A stretch of 41,235 bases of DNA from Micromonospora acroterricola (lineage in GTDB: Bacteria > Actinomycetota > Actinomycetes > Mycobacteriales > Micromonosporaceae). The stretch is taken from positions 1 to 41,235 of the forward strand of contig NZ_QGKR01000163.1 of the NCBI RefSeq assembly GCF_003172955.1. The letters are read 5' to 3'. This document shows, one piece after another, positions 1 through 6,586 of this stretch (within the stretch, counting starts at the first letter, position 1; the number at the start of each line of letters is the position of its first letter). The translations under genes and the position numbers were made by a program. The notes beneath the pieces were generated by a model. The model was given only the letters and a program-made list of their open reading frames with translations. It was not told the origin of the DNA and made no database searches.

Positions 1-107
1 GACCCGGCCCCCACCCGGCCCGCCTGCGGGTTTGCCCCCGGGCCAGCGGGAATTCAGCGCGGTGCCCAGGGGAGGGTTCCGGCGGTCGTCGCCGGGAGGG
101 GGAAATC

Positions 108-629
108 ATGCAGGGACTTCGCACGATCAACCGCGCGTTCTCGGCCGCCCTGACACTGTTGGGACTGGTCGGGGCGTTCGTCCTGTTGTCGGCAGGGCCG
201 GCGCGTGCCGGTGAGAACACCTTCATCGAGGTGACGCCGAACAGCGTCCAGGCCGGCAGCCGGGTCAACATCCGGGCGAGCTGCGACACCAACAACAACG
301 AGCAGGCCAACGTGCACTCCGACGCGTTCGGGCACGTGATGCTCAGACCGGACAAGGGCTTCCTGACCGGTGAGGTCACCGTCCCGGGCAACAAACAGCC
401 CGGCGACTACCCGATCGAGCTGCGCTGCCAGAACGGCCAGCGGGCCTCGACCACGCTGACCGTGCTGAACATGGCCTCGCCGAGCAAGGGACCGGCGACC
501 GGGGGCGGCGGCATGGCCGGCGGCCGTGGCACGGGTTCCCTGCTGGTGCTCGGAGGGGTGGCACTGGTCGGCACCGCGATCGCGCTCGGCATGGCCGGGG
601 GCCGTCGCCGGACCGGAGCCGGCTCCTGA
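108..629 (+). CDS. Secreted, membrane- or wall-anchored protein; candidate sortase substrate
   Basis: This is a 173-residue protein of unknown function. Residues 1-34 form a signal peptide with a hydrophobic core and likely cleavage after ARA. The mature part (about 35-120) is probably a small beta domain with two cysteines (59 and 107) that could form a disulfide. A Gly-rich linker follows with the sequence GPATGGGG (128-135), then a hydrophobic segment (about 144-162) and a basic RRR tail (166-168). That order resembles a cell-wall sorting signal, although there is no canonical LPXTG. A class F sortase gene starts 12 bases downstream, which supports a substrate role by inference. The ATG has a good GGGAGGGG ribosome site just upstream. 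A plain C-terminal membrane anchor is the alternative. Confidence 0.8.
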   Translation: MQGLRTINRAFSAALTLLGLVGAFVLLSAGPARAGENTFIEVTPNSVQAGSRVNIRASCDTNNNEQANVHSDAFGHVMLRPDKGFLTGEVTVPGNKQPGDYPIELRCQNGQRASTTLTVLNMASPSKGPATGGGGMAGGRGTGSLLVLGGVALVGTAIALGMAGGRRRTGAGS

Positions 630-641
630 GCCGGATCAGCC

Positions 642-1478
642 ATGACCCGCAGAACCGCGCGTGCGCGGCCGGACCGCGGTGCCCGCTTCCGGGCCGGGGC
701 GACGCTGCGCGCCTCCGGCCGGGTGGTGGCCCGCGTCTCCGGCCGGCTGCGCCGGATCGCCGGGCAGGCGGTGTCGGCCAGCGTCGCCACCACCGATCCG
801 GACGCCCGCCCGCTGCCGCCGCGCCGCCCGGCCGCGTCGCCGCTGGCCCGACGCCGGTTCGGCACCGGACCGGGAGTGCCGGTGCTGGCCGTCGCCGCGC
901 TGATGGTGCTGATCGTGGCGATGCTCGGCGTCGAGCAGGTGACCGGGATCAACATGCTGCCGGACCGGCTCAGCGCCGGCCTGCGGCCGCCGCCGAAGAA
1001 GTTCCCCGTGCTGCCGGCCAGCCGCCCGACCGACCTGTCCATCCGTACGCTCGACCTGCGGGCCCCGGTGCATGACGTGGGCATCGCCCCGGACGGCACC
1101 ATCGCCGTCCCGGACGCGGCCCGCGCCCAGGAGGCCGGCTGGTACGACCAGGGCCCCACCCCCGGCCAGTACGGACCCGCGGTGATCGTCGGGCACGTGG
1201 ACACCACCACCGGGCCGGCGGTCTTCCACCAACTGCGGGAGCTGCGTTCCGGCGACCAGATCGAGGTCACCCGCTCCGACCACAGCGTGGCGGTCTTCGA
1301 GGTGGACTCGGTGGAGCGGTTCGACAAGGGGCGGCTGCCGGTGGACCAGGTGTACGGCGACTTCAGCCGCCCGAGCCTGCGACTGATCACCTGCGGCGGC
1401 CAATGGGTCGGCGGCGAGACCGGCTACTCGGACAACGTGGTGGTGTTCGCTTCGTTGGTCAAGGCGCGTGGGGGTTGA
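642..1478 (+). CDS. Class F sortase
   Basis: This is a membrane-bound cysteine transpeptidase of 278 residues. The N-terminus is long, basic and Arg-rich (1-77), followed by one membrane segment (about 78-96) and an extracytoplasmic sortase domain (about 125-275). Catalytic His185 lies in VGHVD and Cys251 in LITCGG. Arg247 sits close to the Cys, and the domain ends with a Y-x-DNVVVFA strand, all typical of the actinobacterial class F group. It lies directly behind the secreted protein at 108-629 and is probably cotranscribed with it. Family assignment is firm; the substrate is inferred. The 70-residue basic cytoplasmic tail is longer than needed for anchoring. Confidence 0.9.
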   Translation: MTRRTARARPDRGARFRAGATLRASGRVVARVSGRLRRIAGQAVSASVATTDPDARPLPPRRPAASPLARRRFGTGPGVPVLAVAALMVLIVAMLGVEQVTGINMLPDRLSAGLRPPPKKFPVLPASRPTDLSIRTLDLRAPVHDVGIAPDGTIAVPDAARAQEAGWYDQGPTPGQYGPAVIVGHVDTTTGPAVFHQLRELRSGDQIEVTRSDHSVAVFEVDSVERFDKGRLPVDQVYGDFSRPSLRLITCGGQWVGGETGYSDNVVVFASLVKARGG

Positions 1479-1483
1479 GGTTG

Positions 1484-1557
1484 GGGGTTTGCGGGAGCCC
1501 GACCCGCTCCGGGCGGTCAGGCTTGATCCCTGCGCGGGTCGGGCTCCCGCAAACCCC
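1484..1557. repeat. Perfect 24-bp inverted repeat, likely bidirectional terminator
   Basis: Arms at 1484-1507 and 1534-1557 are perfectly complementary (the left arm begins GGGGTTTGCGGG) and flank a 26-base loop. It lies 5 bases after the sortase stop and faces the end of the convergent HNH gene, so it could terminate from both sides. No U-tract follows. The large loop and long perfect stem also fit a mobile palindromic repeat. Confidence 0.7.
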
Positions 1558-1686
1558 GATGGGCCGCCGGCTGCGCCTTTGAGCCACCGGGCTCATGGTT
1601 GGCTTCAGGCCGGTTGCGGGCATGGGGTCGCCGGCGGGCTTCGGGCCCGGATGCGGCTTGGGCCAGGTGGCGGCGGTGGCCTGGGG

Positions 1687-2223
1687 TCAGGCGGCGGCTT
1701 CGGGCTCTCGTAGGTCTAGCCAGTCGGCCCAGCGTGGGTCCGGGGCGCGGTGGCCGAGGACCCGCCAGGCGGTGCCCTTCGGCGCGGCCGGCAGCGCGTG
1801 CAGCCGCCAGCCCAGCTCGGCCGGGGTCTTGTCGCCCTTGGTGTGGTTGCACCGCGCGCACGCGGCGACCACGTTCTCCCAGGCGTGCCGGCCGCCCCGG
1901 CTGCGCGGGAACACGTGGTCGATGGTCTCGGCCGGGCCCCGGCAGTAGGCGCACCGCCAGCCGTCCCGCGCGAAGATCGCCCGCCGGGACAGCCCGACGT
2001 GGGTGCGGTAGGGGACCCGGACGAAGCGGGTCAGCCGGACGACCGACGGCACCGGGAGCGCGTCCCGGGCGCTGTGCAGGATGCCGTCGCCGTCGGCGAC
2101 GCAGACCGCCTTGGCAGACAGGACGAGGATCGCGGCTCGACGCACCGACACGACACACAGCGGCTCGTACGTGGCGTTGAGGACCAACGCGCCGGAGCCC
2201 ACCGTGGGTCGTATGTCAGGCAT
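1687..2223 (-). CDS. HNH endonuclease
   Basis: This 178-residue protein has a C-terminal HNH nuclease domain (about 82-140). It contains CAYC (Cys91, Cys94), the catalytic DH pair (102-103), Asn117, and CARCNH (Cys123, Cys126, His127); the four cysteines form a zinc knuckle. The N-terminal 75 residues (LNATYEPLCVVSVRRA) match the common stand-alone actinobacterial HNH family with an unknown biological target. An in-frame GTG at 2232 is possible, but GGGAGG directly abuts that codon, whereas it lies 8 bases before the ATG at 2223, so I chose the ATG. It converges on the sortase gene, with a strong inverted repeat between them. Confidence 0.88.
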   Translation of the reverse strand: MPDIRPTVGSGALVLNATYEPLCVVSVRRAAILVLSAKAVCVADGDGILHSARDALPVPSVVRLTRFVRVPYRTHVGLSRRAIFARDGWRCAYCRGPAETIDHVFPRSRGGRHAWENVVAACARCNHTKGDKTPAELGWRLHALPAAPKGTAWRVLGHRAPDPRWADWLDLREPEAAA

Positions 2224-2358
2224 CGCGCTCACCCTCCCGGTTCAGCGGCTGCTGGGCCCCGCCGCCGACCGGTGTGGGGCACGACGACCCACACGGTCGA
2301 CGCCGGTCCGATCACCGACGTCCGTTGCGCCAATAGTCCCTGATCGGACCCCGGATTG

Positions 2359-2430
2359 CACGTACTAATCCCTCACGGGGTATGAGGATCATCCGCAACC
2401 GGGCGCATCGCCGGCCCGACCTGGGCGAAC
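2359..2430 (+). repeat. Repeat A, copy 1
   Basis: About 70 bases starting CACGTACTAATCCC and containing TATGAGGATCATCCGCA recur at 4313-4382 with one single-base gap and roughly ten substitutions. The two copies bracket the hydrolase and the AT-richer gene. It is not coding in any obvious frame. Confidence 0.75.
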
Positions 2431-2471
2431 CCTTCCGTTGCCGGACAGTGGTTGACAGCCCTTGTCGGTCT

Positions 2472-2504
2472 CAGTTGTGCCGGATCTGTGCCCGATGATC
2501 TTCG
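2472..2504 (+). repeat. Repeat B, copy 1
   Basis: The sequence TGTGCCCGATGATCTTCG, preceded by AGTTGTGCC, recurs at 4228-4261. Each copy also contains two spaced TTGTGCC/TGTGCCC words. The order of A and B is reversed between the two locations (A then B here, B then A there), which fits scattered ends of former mobile DNA. Confidence 0.7.
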
Positions 2505-2668
2505 GTCCCGCCCCTCCCCTGCCTGTGCTCCGCGGCCCAAACCCGACGTCGAATGACCTCTCCAGGGGTGCGCCCTGTCGGCGTACTGGTTGTTGTGCAG
2601 AGCCGCGCACCGTAACCGCATGCGGCCTGTCCGTGGCATCCGGCCACGGAGCCTGCGCAGAAACACGT

Positions 2669-2698
2669 TTGGCGGATCACGGCGGCCGCTGCTAGTTT
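2669..2698 (+). promoter_or_regulatory. Candidate sigma70-type promoter
   Basis: TTGGCG at 2669-2674 and TAGTTT at 2693-2698 are separated by 18 bases. The start of transcription would fall near 2705, about 30 bases before the leader-peptide start at 2736. Confidence 0.4.
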
Positions 2699-2735
2699 TC
2701 CCGAGGCCGTGCGAGAGACCGAGGAGGTGGTACCC

Positions 2736-2786
2736 GTGAACGTTTCGACATGGGTGCTCCCCTCTGGGGTCACGGTCGGGCGATAG
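2736..2786 (+). CDS. Possible 16-residue leader peptide
   Basis: A GTG at 2736 opens a frame encoding VNVSTWVLPSGVTVGR and then TAG. It has a strong ribosome site (GAGGAGG, 2721-2727, 8 bases upstream), stronger than that of the hydrolase 46 bases downstream. A hairpin (2793-2819) lies between the mini-ORF and the next gene. The arrangement resembles a translated leader that could control the hydrolase, but the peptide has no run of a single amino acid to suggest an attenuation signal. I do not recognise it. Confidence 0.4.
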   Translation: MNVSTWVLPSGVTVGR

Positions 2787-2792
2787 GTCGTC

Positions 2793-2819
2793 CGGGAGCG
2801 CCGTTCACGAGCACTCCCG
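2793..2819 (+). promoter_or_regulatory. Hairpin between leader ORF and hydrolase
   Basis: CGGGAGCG (2793-2800) can pair with CACTCCCG (2812-2819) with one mismatch around an 11-base loop. It sits just before the hydrolase ribosome site (AAAGG, 2820-2824) and could gate its translation. No function is shown by sequence alone. Confidence 0.35.
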
Positions 2820-2831
2820 AAAGGCACGACC

Positions 2832-3566
2832 ATGCGATTCACTTCTGAACAGCGCCTCGATGACGGCGTCCTCGAACGCGAATTCACCCTCGGCGAGATC
2901 CCCGGCATCCTGTGGACGCCAGCATCCGCATCCGCACCGGTCCCGCTGATCCTGCTCAGCCACCCCCCGCTCGGACTGCACAAGATGTACCCCCGCCTGG
3001 TGGCGCGGGCCCGGCACGCCGCGGCGGATGGCTTCGCTGCGGCCACCATCGAGCTCCCCGGGAGCGGTGACCGGCCCCGTTGGGCCGCCGCCGAGCAGGC
3101 CCGCGCCGACCTGCGCCGGGCTATGGAGGCCGGCGAGCCGGTCAGCGACGAGATCATCGACGCCCTCATCCTCCCGCTCGTCGACAAGGCGGTCCCGGAA
3201 TCGCAGGCCGCCCTGGACGCCCTCCTTGCGCTGCCCGAGATCGGCGGCCCGGTCGCGTACTCGGGGGGAGTGATCTCCGTCGGCATTCGGCTGGCGGTGG
3301 TCGAGCCGCGCATCGTGGCCGCCGGCTTCTTCGCTGGGAGTTTCGTGCCTCGCGCCATGTTCGAGGAGGCCCGCCAGGTCACCATTCCGCTGCATGTCCT
3401 GCTGCAGTGGGATGACGAACGGAACGACCGACAGGCGGCCCTGGACCTATTCGACGCCTTCGGCTCCAAGGAGAAAACGCTGCACGCCAACATGGGCGGA
3501 CACACCGGTGTCCCGCAGTTCGCAGGGGAGGACGCGGCCGGGTTCTTCGCCCGGCATCTGCGCTAG
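2832..3566 (+). CDS. Alpha/beta hydrolase, dienelactone hydrolase-like
   Basis: This 244-residue protein has an alpha/beta-hydrolase layout. After the strand LILLSHPPLG (39-48), the nucleophile elbow is AYSGG, with Ser144. Acid candidates are Asp194 or Asp195 in QWDDE, and His224 lies in GGHTG. The first elbow residue is Ala142 rather than the usual Gly of GxSxG. There is no signal peptide, so it is cytoplasmic; the substrate is unknown. The start at ATG 2832 follows an AAAGG site. It stands alone after a possible leader ORF, in a stretch flanked by repeats A and B. Its stop codon overlaps, out of frame, the stop of an antisense gene remnant. Confidence 0.8.
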   Translation: MRFTSEQRLDDGVLEREFTLGEIPGILWTPASASAPVPLILLSHPPLGLHKMYPRLVARARHAAADGFAAATIELPGSGDRPRWAAAEQARADLRRAMEAGEPVSDEIIDALILPLVDKAVPESQAALDALLALPEIGGPVAYSGGVISVGIRLAVVEPRIVAAGFFAGSFVPRAMFEEARQVTIPLHVLLQWDDERNDRQAALDLFDAFGSKEKTLHANMGGHTGVPQFAGEDAAGFFARHLR

Positions 3567-3703
3567 CCGCGGGCCGGGGCCCGCCGCCAGACCGGCAGCA
3601 GGCGGTAGGCGGGGCCGGCCAGCACGCCGCTCATCAAGGACAGGCCCCGGCCCTCCTCGATGGCGGTGGCCAGCAGATGCACAACCGCCCCGATCGCGGC
3701 TGT
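3563..3703 (-). pseudogene. C-terminal remnant of a deleted gene
   Basis: On the minus strand about 45 codons ending in TAG at 3563 show near-perfect G/C third positions and read plausibly as a protein tail (HLLATAIEEG, then MSGVLAGPAYRLLPVW and RRAPARG). No start codon or upstream domain is present: beyond about 3703 the coding signature is lost in AT-richer DNA. This looks like the 3' end of a gene whose body was removed by the event that brought in the neighbouring AT-richer gene. I do not recognise the family. Confidence 0.45.
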
Positions 3704-3759
3704 ACCGGCCGGTCGGGGCGGAGTTCTTCGGGCGGACGGTTGCAGGAGTTGGTTCTCCT

Positions 3760-4197
3760 GTGGGAGTCGATACCGTTCGCCCCATATCGCAGTGGAGTTC
3801 CATCCGACGCTTGATCCGGCAGCATCCCCGGCGTCTACAGCTCGTCCTGCTCGTCGCGCTAGGGATCGTGACCGGCTTCGCTCTCGGACGGCTACTACCC
3901 GACGACACCGTGACACCCAAGCGACTCACAGGCACGGTGACCTGGTCGAACGAGGAGTTCAGCCAGATTGCCTTTGACGCTGACGGCGACGAGCCGACCG
4001 GGTTTTACTCCGTCGTTGGTAGTCACTGGATCGACGCGAACGGTACCCGGCACAGCGGCGGCTATCCCAGTTGCCTGTCGGGGCAGCAAGACGACCCTGT
4101 GCGCTCGGACCGTAGGCGGGTCGAACTGGGGGTCATCTACCAGGAGAGCTATGACCTTGCTCCCGACATCGCCGTAAGCGTTCGCTGCTTCGGCTGA
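3760..4197 (+). CDS. Membrane-anchored protein of unknown function
   Basis: The predicted protein has 145 residues: a basic N-terminus with RQHPRR, one membrane segment (LQLVLLVALGIVTGFALG, about 27-44), then an extracytoplasmic domain with two cysteines (in YPSCLSG and VRCFG). The GTG at 3760 follows GCAGGAG about 11 bases upstream; a longer in-frame reading overlapping the hydrolase is possible but lacks a coding signature. Codon use is unlike the neighbours, with CTA, GGA, ACA and CGT codons common, suggesting acquired DNA. It lies between repeat copies, next to a truncated gene remnant. I do not recognise a family. Confidence 0.55.
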   Translation: MGVDTVRPISQWSSIRRLIRQHPRRLQLVLLVALGIVTGFALGRLLPDDTVTPKRLTGTVTWSNEEFSQIAFDADGDEPTGFYSVVGSHWIDANGTRHSGGYPSCLSGQQDDPVRSDRRRVELGVIYQESYDLAPDIAVSVRCFG

Positions 4198-4227
4198 GCG
4201 TCAGACCGGACTCTTCACAAATACGCT

Positions 4228-4261
4228 CAAGTTGTGCCCTGGTTGTGCCCGATGATCTTCG
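4228..4261 (+). repeat. Repeat B, copy 2
   Basis: This matches 2472-2504 (AGTTGTGCC, then TGTGCCCGATGATCTTCG). It lies 30 bases after the stop of the AT-richer gene. Confidence 0.7.
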
Positions 4262-4312
4262 TCGGACGTTCTTGCAGGTCAGCGCTGGTCTCCGTCGGCC
4301 GTTCGGTGACTT

Positions 4313-4382
4313 CACGTACTAATCCCTTACGGGTATGAGGATCATCCGCATCCGAGCGGATCGCCGCTCTGGACTGGCGAAC
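4313..4382 (+). repeat. Repeat A, copy 2
   Basis: This matches 2359-2430 (CACGTACTAATCCC, TATGAGGATCATCCGCA) and ends 36 bases before the tetR stop codon. The 4198-4418 gap contains only these two repeats. Confidence 0.75.
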
Positions 4383-4418
4383 TCAGCCGTCAGCTGACGC
4401 TGCTCGCCGCCAGAGGAG

Positions 4419-5123
4419 CTACTTCTCCTTCCTGGCTCGTCGCTCGCGTTGCTGCCAGGTCGCGCGCAGCATGGCCTTGTACAACTGCCGGGGGGCGGGC
4501 GGGTCGGGCAACGGCTGCGCGGCCTGGGCGGCGCAGGCCTGGATGAGGTAGCCGACGAGCCGACGCCAGGTGTCCGGGGCCGCGTCGCCGGTGGCGGTGA
4601 GCACGCCGGCGTTGGCCATGAGGAACATCGGCATGTCCTCGGTGACGAAGTCGGCGCGTAGCTTCCCGGCGGCCTTGGCCCGCTCGACGAGGACCTTGAA
4701 ATCGGCGAACGCCTGGTCGCGGTCGGCCTCGAAGCGCTTGGCCATGGGGAACGTCATGGTCAGCACGGTGGTGAAGCCCCGGTCGCCGGCCTGCATGGCG
4801 CAGATCTTCTCGACGTAGCCGCAGAAACCCTGCCAGGGGTCCGGCTCGGCGAGCGCCTGACGGGTGGCTTCGGCGTACGCGGTCATCTTGTCCTCGAAAG
4901 CGGCGGCGATCAGCTCGCCGCGCGTCGGGTAGCGCCGGTAGAGCGTGCCGACGCCGACCCCGGCTCGCTTGGCGATGTCCTCGATCGGCACCTCAAGCCC
5001 GGACTCGGCGAACACCTCCCGCGCCGCGGTGACGATGCGCTGCCGGTTGCGTTCGGCGTCGACGCGCAGCCCGGCTTCGCGGGACGTCCGAGGCGCGGGT
5101 GACGGGGTCATACACATCACCAT
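4419..5123 (-). CDS. TetR/AcrR family transcriptional regulator
   Basis: This is a 234-residue repressor-type regulator. The N-terminal helix-turn-helix spans about residues 27-72 (AAREVFAESG, EDIAKRAGVGVGTLYRRYP), and the C-terminal ligand-binding half is typical of the AcrR group. It is transcribed divergently from a quinone oxidoreductase gene, and the 90-base gap holds AAGTGGA half-sites that make a good operator. It therefore probably represses itself and the redox cassette; the inducer is unknown. In-frame ATGs at 5117 and 5111 are alternative starts, and none has a clear ribosome site. Confidence 0.9.
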   Translation of the reverse strand: MVMCMTPSPAPRTSREAGLRVDAERNRQRIVTAAREVFAESGLEVPIEDIAKRAGVGVGTLYRRYPTRGELIAAAFEDKMTAYAEATRQALAEPDPWQGFCGYVEKICAMQAGDRGFTTVLTMTFPMAKRFEADRDQAFADFKVLVERAKAAGKLRADFVTEDMPMFLMANAGVLTATGDAAPDTWRRLVGYLIQACAAQAAQPLPDPPAPRQLYKAMLRATWQQRERRARKEK

Positions 5124-5140
5124 ACGAGGAACTGGAGGAT

Positions 5141-5194
5141 GTCGTCCACTTGCGTGCTACGCTCGCTGCAGTAAGTGGATGACAAGTTCCACTT
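5141..5194. promoter_or_regulatory. Candidate TetR operator with three half-sites
   Basis: The sequence TCCACTT/AAGTGGA occurs three times: minus at 5145-5151, plus at 5173-5179 and minus at 5188-5194. The last two form a perfect AAGTGGA-8-TCCACTT inverted repeat of a size typical for TetR dimers. The first two belong to 11-base arms (GTCGTCCACTT at 5141-5151, AAGTGGATGAC at 5173-5183) matching at 10 of 11 positions across 21 bases. All lie between the divergent tetR and oxidoreductase genes. Confidence 0.65.
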
Positions 5195-5213
5195 CTTCCG
5201 AGGAGATGAAGCG

Positions 5214-6134
5214 ATGAAGGCTGTAGTGACCAGTGCGCAGGGCGCGAAGCCCGAGGTCACGGAGGTTCCCAAACCCCAGCCGGGTCCCGGTGAGGTCCTC
5301 GTCAAGGTGCAGGCGTCGTCGATCAACGGCTTCGATCTGTCGGTCGCTGGCGGCCACGTGGTCGGGATGATGGAGCACCGCTTCCCGGTCGTGCTCGGCA
5401 AGGACTTCGCCGGCACGGTCGAGACGGTCGGCGAGGGTGTCACCCACTTCACCGCCGGTGACAAGGTGTTCGGCGTGGTGACCAAGGCCTACCTGGGCGA
5501 CGGCGGCTTCGGCGAGTACGTCACCGTGCCGGAGGCGATCGGCATCGCCAAGCTGCCCGAGGGTGTCGAGCCCGCGGCCGCGGGTGCGGTCGGCCTGGCC
5601 GGCACCGCCGCCGTCGACGCACTGGACGCGGCAGCCCCGCAGGCCGGCGAGACCGTGCTGATCAGTGGTGCCACCGGTGGCGTCGGCTCGATCGCCGTCC
5701 AGCTCGCCGCCGCGTCCGGTGCGAAGGTCATCGCCACCGCGAAGCCCGGTGAGGAGGCCGAGTTCGTCCGCAGCCTGGGCGCGCACGAGGTGGTCGACCA
5801 CACCGGTGACGTACCGGCCCAGGTCCGCGAGGTCAGCCCCGCCGGCGTCGATGTGATCGTGCACCTGGCCGGCGACCCGAGCACGCTGGCCGAGCTGCTC
5901 AGCGAGAAGGGCCGCATCGCCAGCACCATGGGTTTCGGCGCCGACCAGCACCCGGCGGCCACGTTCATCATGGCCAGCCCGGTCCCGGCCACCCTCGACC
6001 GCCTCGCCGGTGAGCTCGCCGCCGGCCGCATCACCGTGCCGGTCAAGCGCACCTACGCGCTCACCGAGGTTCCCGACGCGTTCGCCGACTTCGCCGGCGG
6101 CACCCTCGGCAAGATCTCCATCACCGTCGCCTGA
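5214..6134 (+). CDS. Zinc-independent NADP-dependent quinone oxidoreductase
   Basis: This is a 306-residue medium-chain dehydrogenase/reductase of the quinone oxidoreductase branch. The N-terminal GroES-like domain contains GPGEVLVKVQASSINGFD, and the nucleotide-binding fold contains GATGGVGSIAVQLAAASGA near residue 150. The catalytic-zinc ligands of alcohol dehydrogenases are absent. It would reduce quinones or other activated alkenes using NADPH. An upstream in-frame GTG (5175) exists, but the ATG at 5214 has a GAGGAG site 8 bases upstream and matches the family start MKAVV. It is the first gene of a plus-strand cassette (doxX, LLM oxidoreductase, NmrA-like reductase) downstream of the TetR operator. 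Confidence 0.9.
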   Translation: MKAVVTSAQGAKPEVTEVPKPQPGPGEVLVKVQASSINGFDLSVAGGHVVGMMEHRFPVVLGKDFAGTVETVGEGVTHFTAGDKVFGVVTKAYLGDGGFGEYVTVPEAIGIAKLPEGVEPAAAGAVGLAGTAAVDALDAAAPQAGETVLISGATGGVGSIAVQLAAASGAKVIATAKPGEEAEFVRSLGAHEVVDHTGDVPAQVREVSPAGVDVIVHLAGDPSTLAELLSEKGRIASTMGFGADQHPAATFIMASPVPATLDRLAGELAAGRITVPVKRTYALTEVPDAFADFAGGTLGKISITVA

Positions 6135-6155
6135 CCTCGGAGACCACACACCCCC

Positions 6156-6527
6156 ATGAACGTGTTCCTCTGGATCGTTCAGGCCGTTCTGGCCGCCGCG
6201 TTCATCCTGGCCGGCGTCATGAAGTCGACCCAGCCCAAAGAGAAACTCCAGCCCAAGCTGCCTTGGGTCGAAGACTTCTCCCCTGGCACGGTGCGGCTCA
6301 TCGGCATCGCCGAACTGCTCGGCGGCCTCGGACTGATCGTGCCCGCGGCCCTCGACATCGCCCCGATCCTCACCCCGATCGCCGCGACCGGTCTGGCCAT
6401 CATCATGGTGCTGGCCGCCATCACCCACATTCGCCGGAAGGAGCCCTCCGGGGTCGCGTTCAACGCGGTCCTGTTCGTGCTCTCGGCTCTCGTCGCCTGG
6501 GGGCGGTTCGGCCCCTGGGGTTTCTAA
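6156..6527 (+). CDS. DoxX family membrane protein
   Basis: This is a 123-residue integral membrane protein with about four hydrophobic segments (near 5-20, 43-65, 70-88 and 104-119). It carries the DoxX-like pattern WIVQAVLAAAFILAGVMK near the N-terminus and a GxxELLGGLGLI motif. It follows the quinone oxidoreductase by 21 bases. DoxX-like proteins are linked to quinone or thiol redox chemistry at the membrane, which fits the context, but the exact function is unknown. A hairpin follows at 6539-6566. Confidence 0.85.
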   Translation: MNVFLWIVQAVLAAAFILAGVMKSTQPKEKLQPKLPWVEDFSPGTVRLIGIAELLGGLGLIVPAALDIAPILTPIAATGLAIIMVLAAITHIRRKEPSGVAFNAVLFVLSALVAWGRFGPWGF

Positions 6528-6538
6528 GTAGCAGCGGA

Positions 6539-6566
6539 CGCCACCGTCTTCGCGAGAACGGTGGCG
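6539..6566 (+). terminator. Hairpin between doxX-like gene and LLM oxidoreductase
   Basis: CGCCACCGT (6539-6547) pairs perfectly with ACGGTGGCG (6558-6566) around a 10-base loop. It could be a partial terminator or a processing site that lowers downstream expression. No U-tract follows. Confidence 0.5.
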
Positions 6567-6586
6567 CCGCATGATCAGGGATACCC

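Larger units (their letters stand above)
2224..2735. other. Intergenic region with repeat units and a candidate promoter
   Basis: About 510 bases separate the divergent HNH gene and the leader/hydrolase unit. No convincing coding region is visible: short open frames here lack consistent G/C third-position bias and ribosome sites. It holds one copy each of two imperfect repeats shared with 4228-4382 and a candidate promoter at 2669-2698. Confidence 0.5.

Noticed and set aside
5157..6572. 471-codon open frame antisense to the oxidoreductase and doxX genes
   Set aside because: Shadow frame rich in Gly/Asp/Arg; the sense frames carry clear family motifs.
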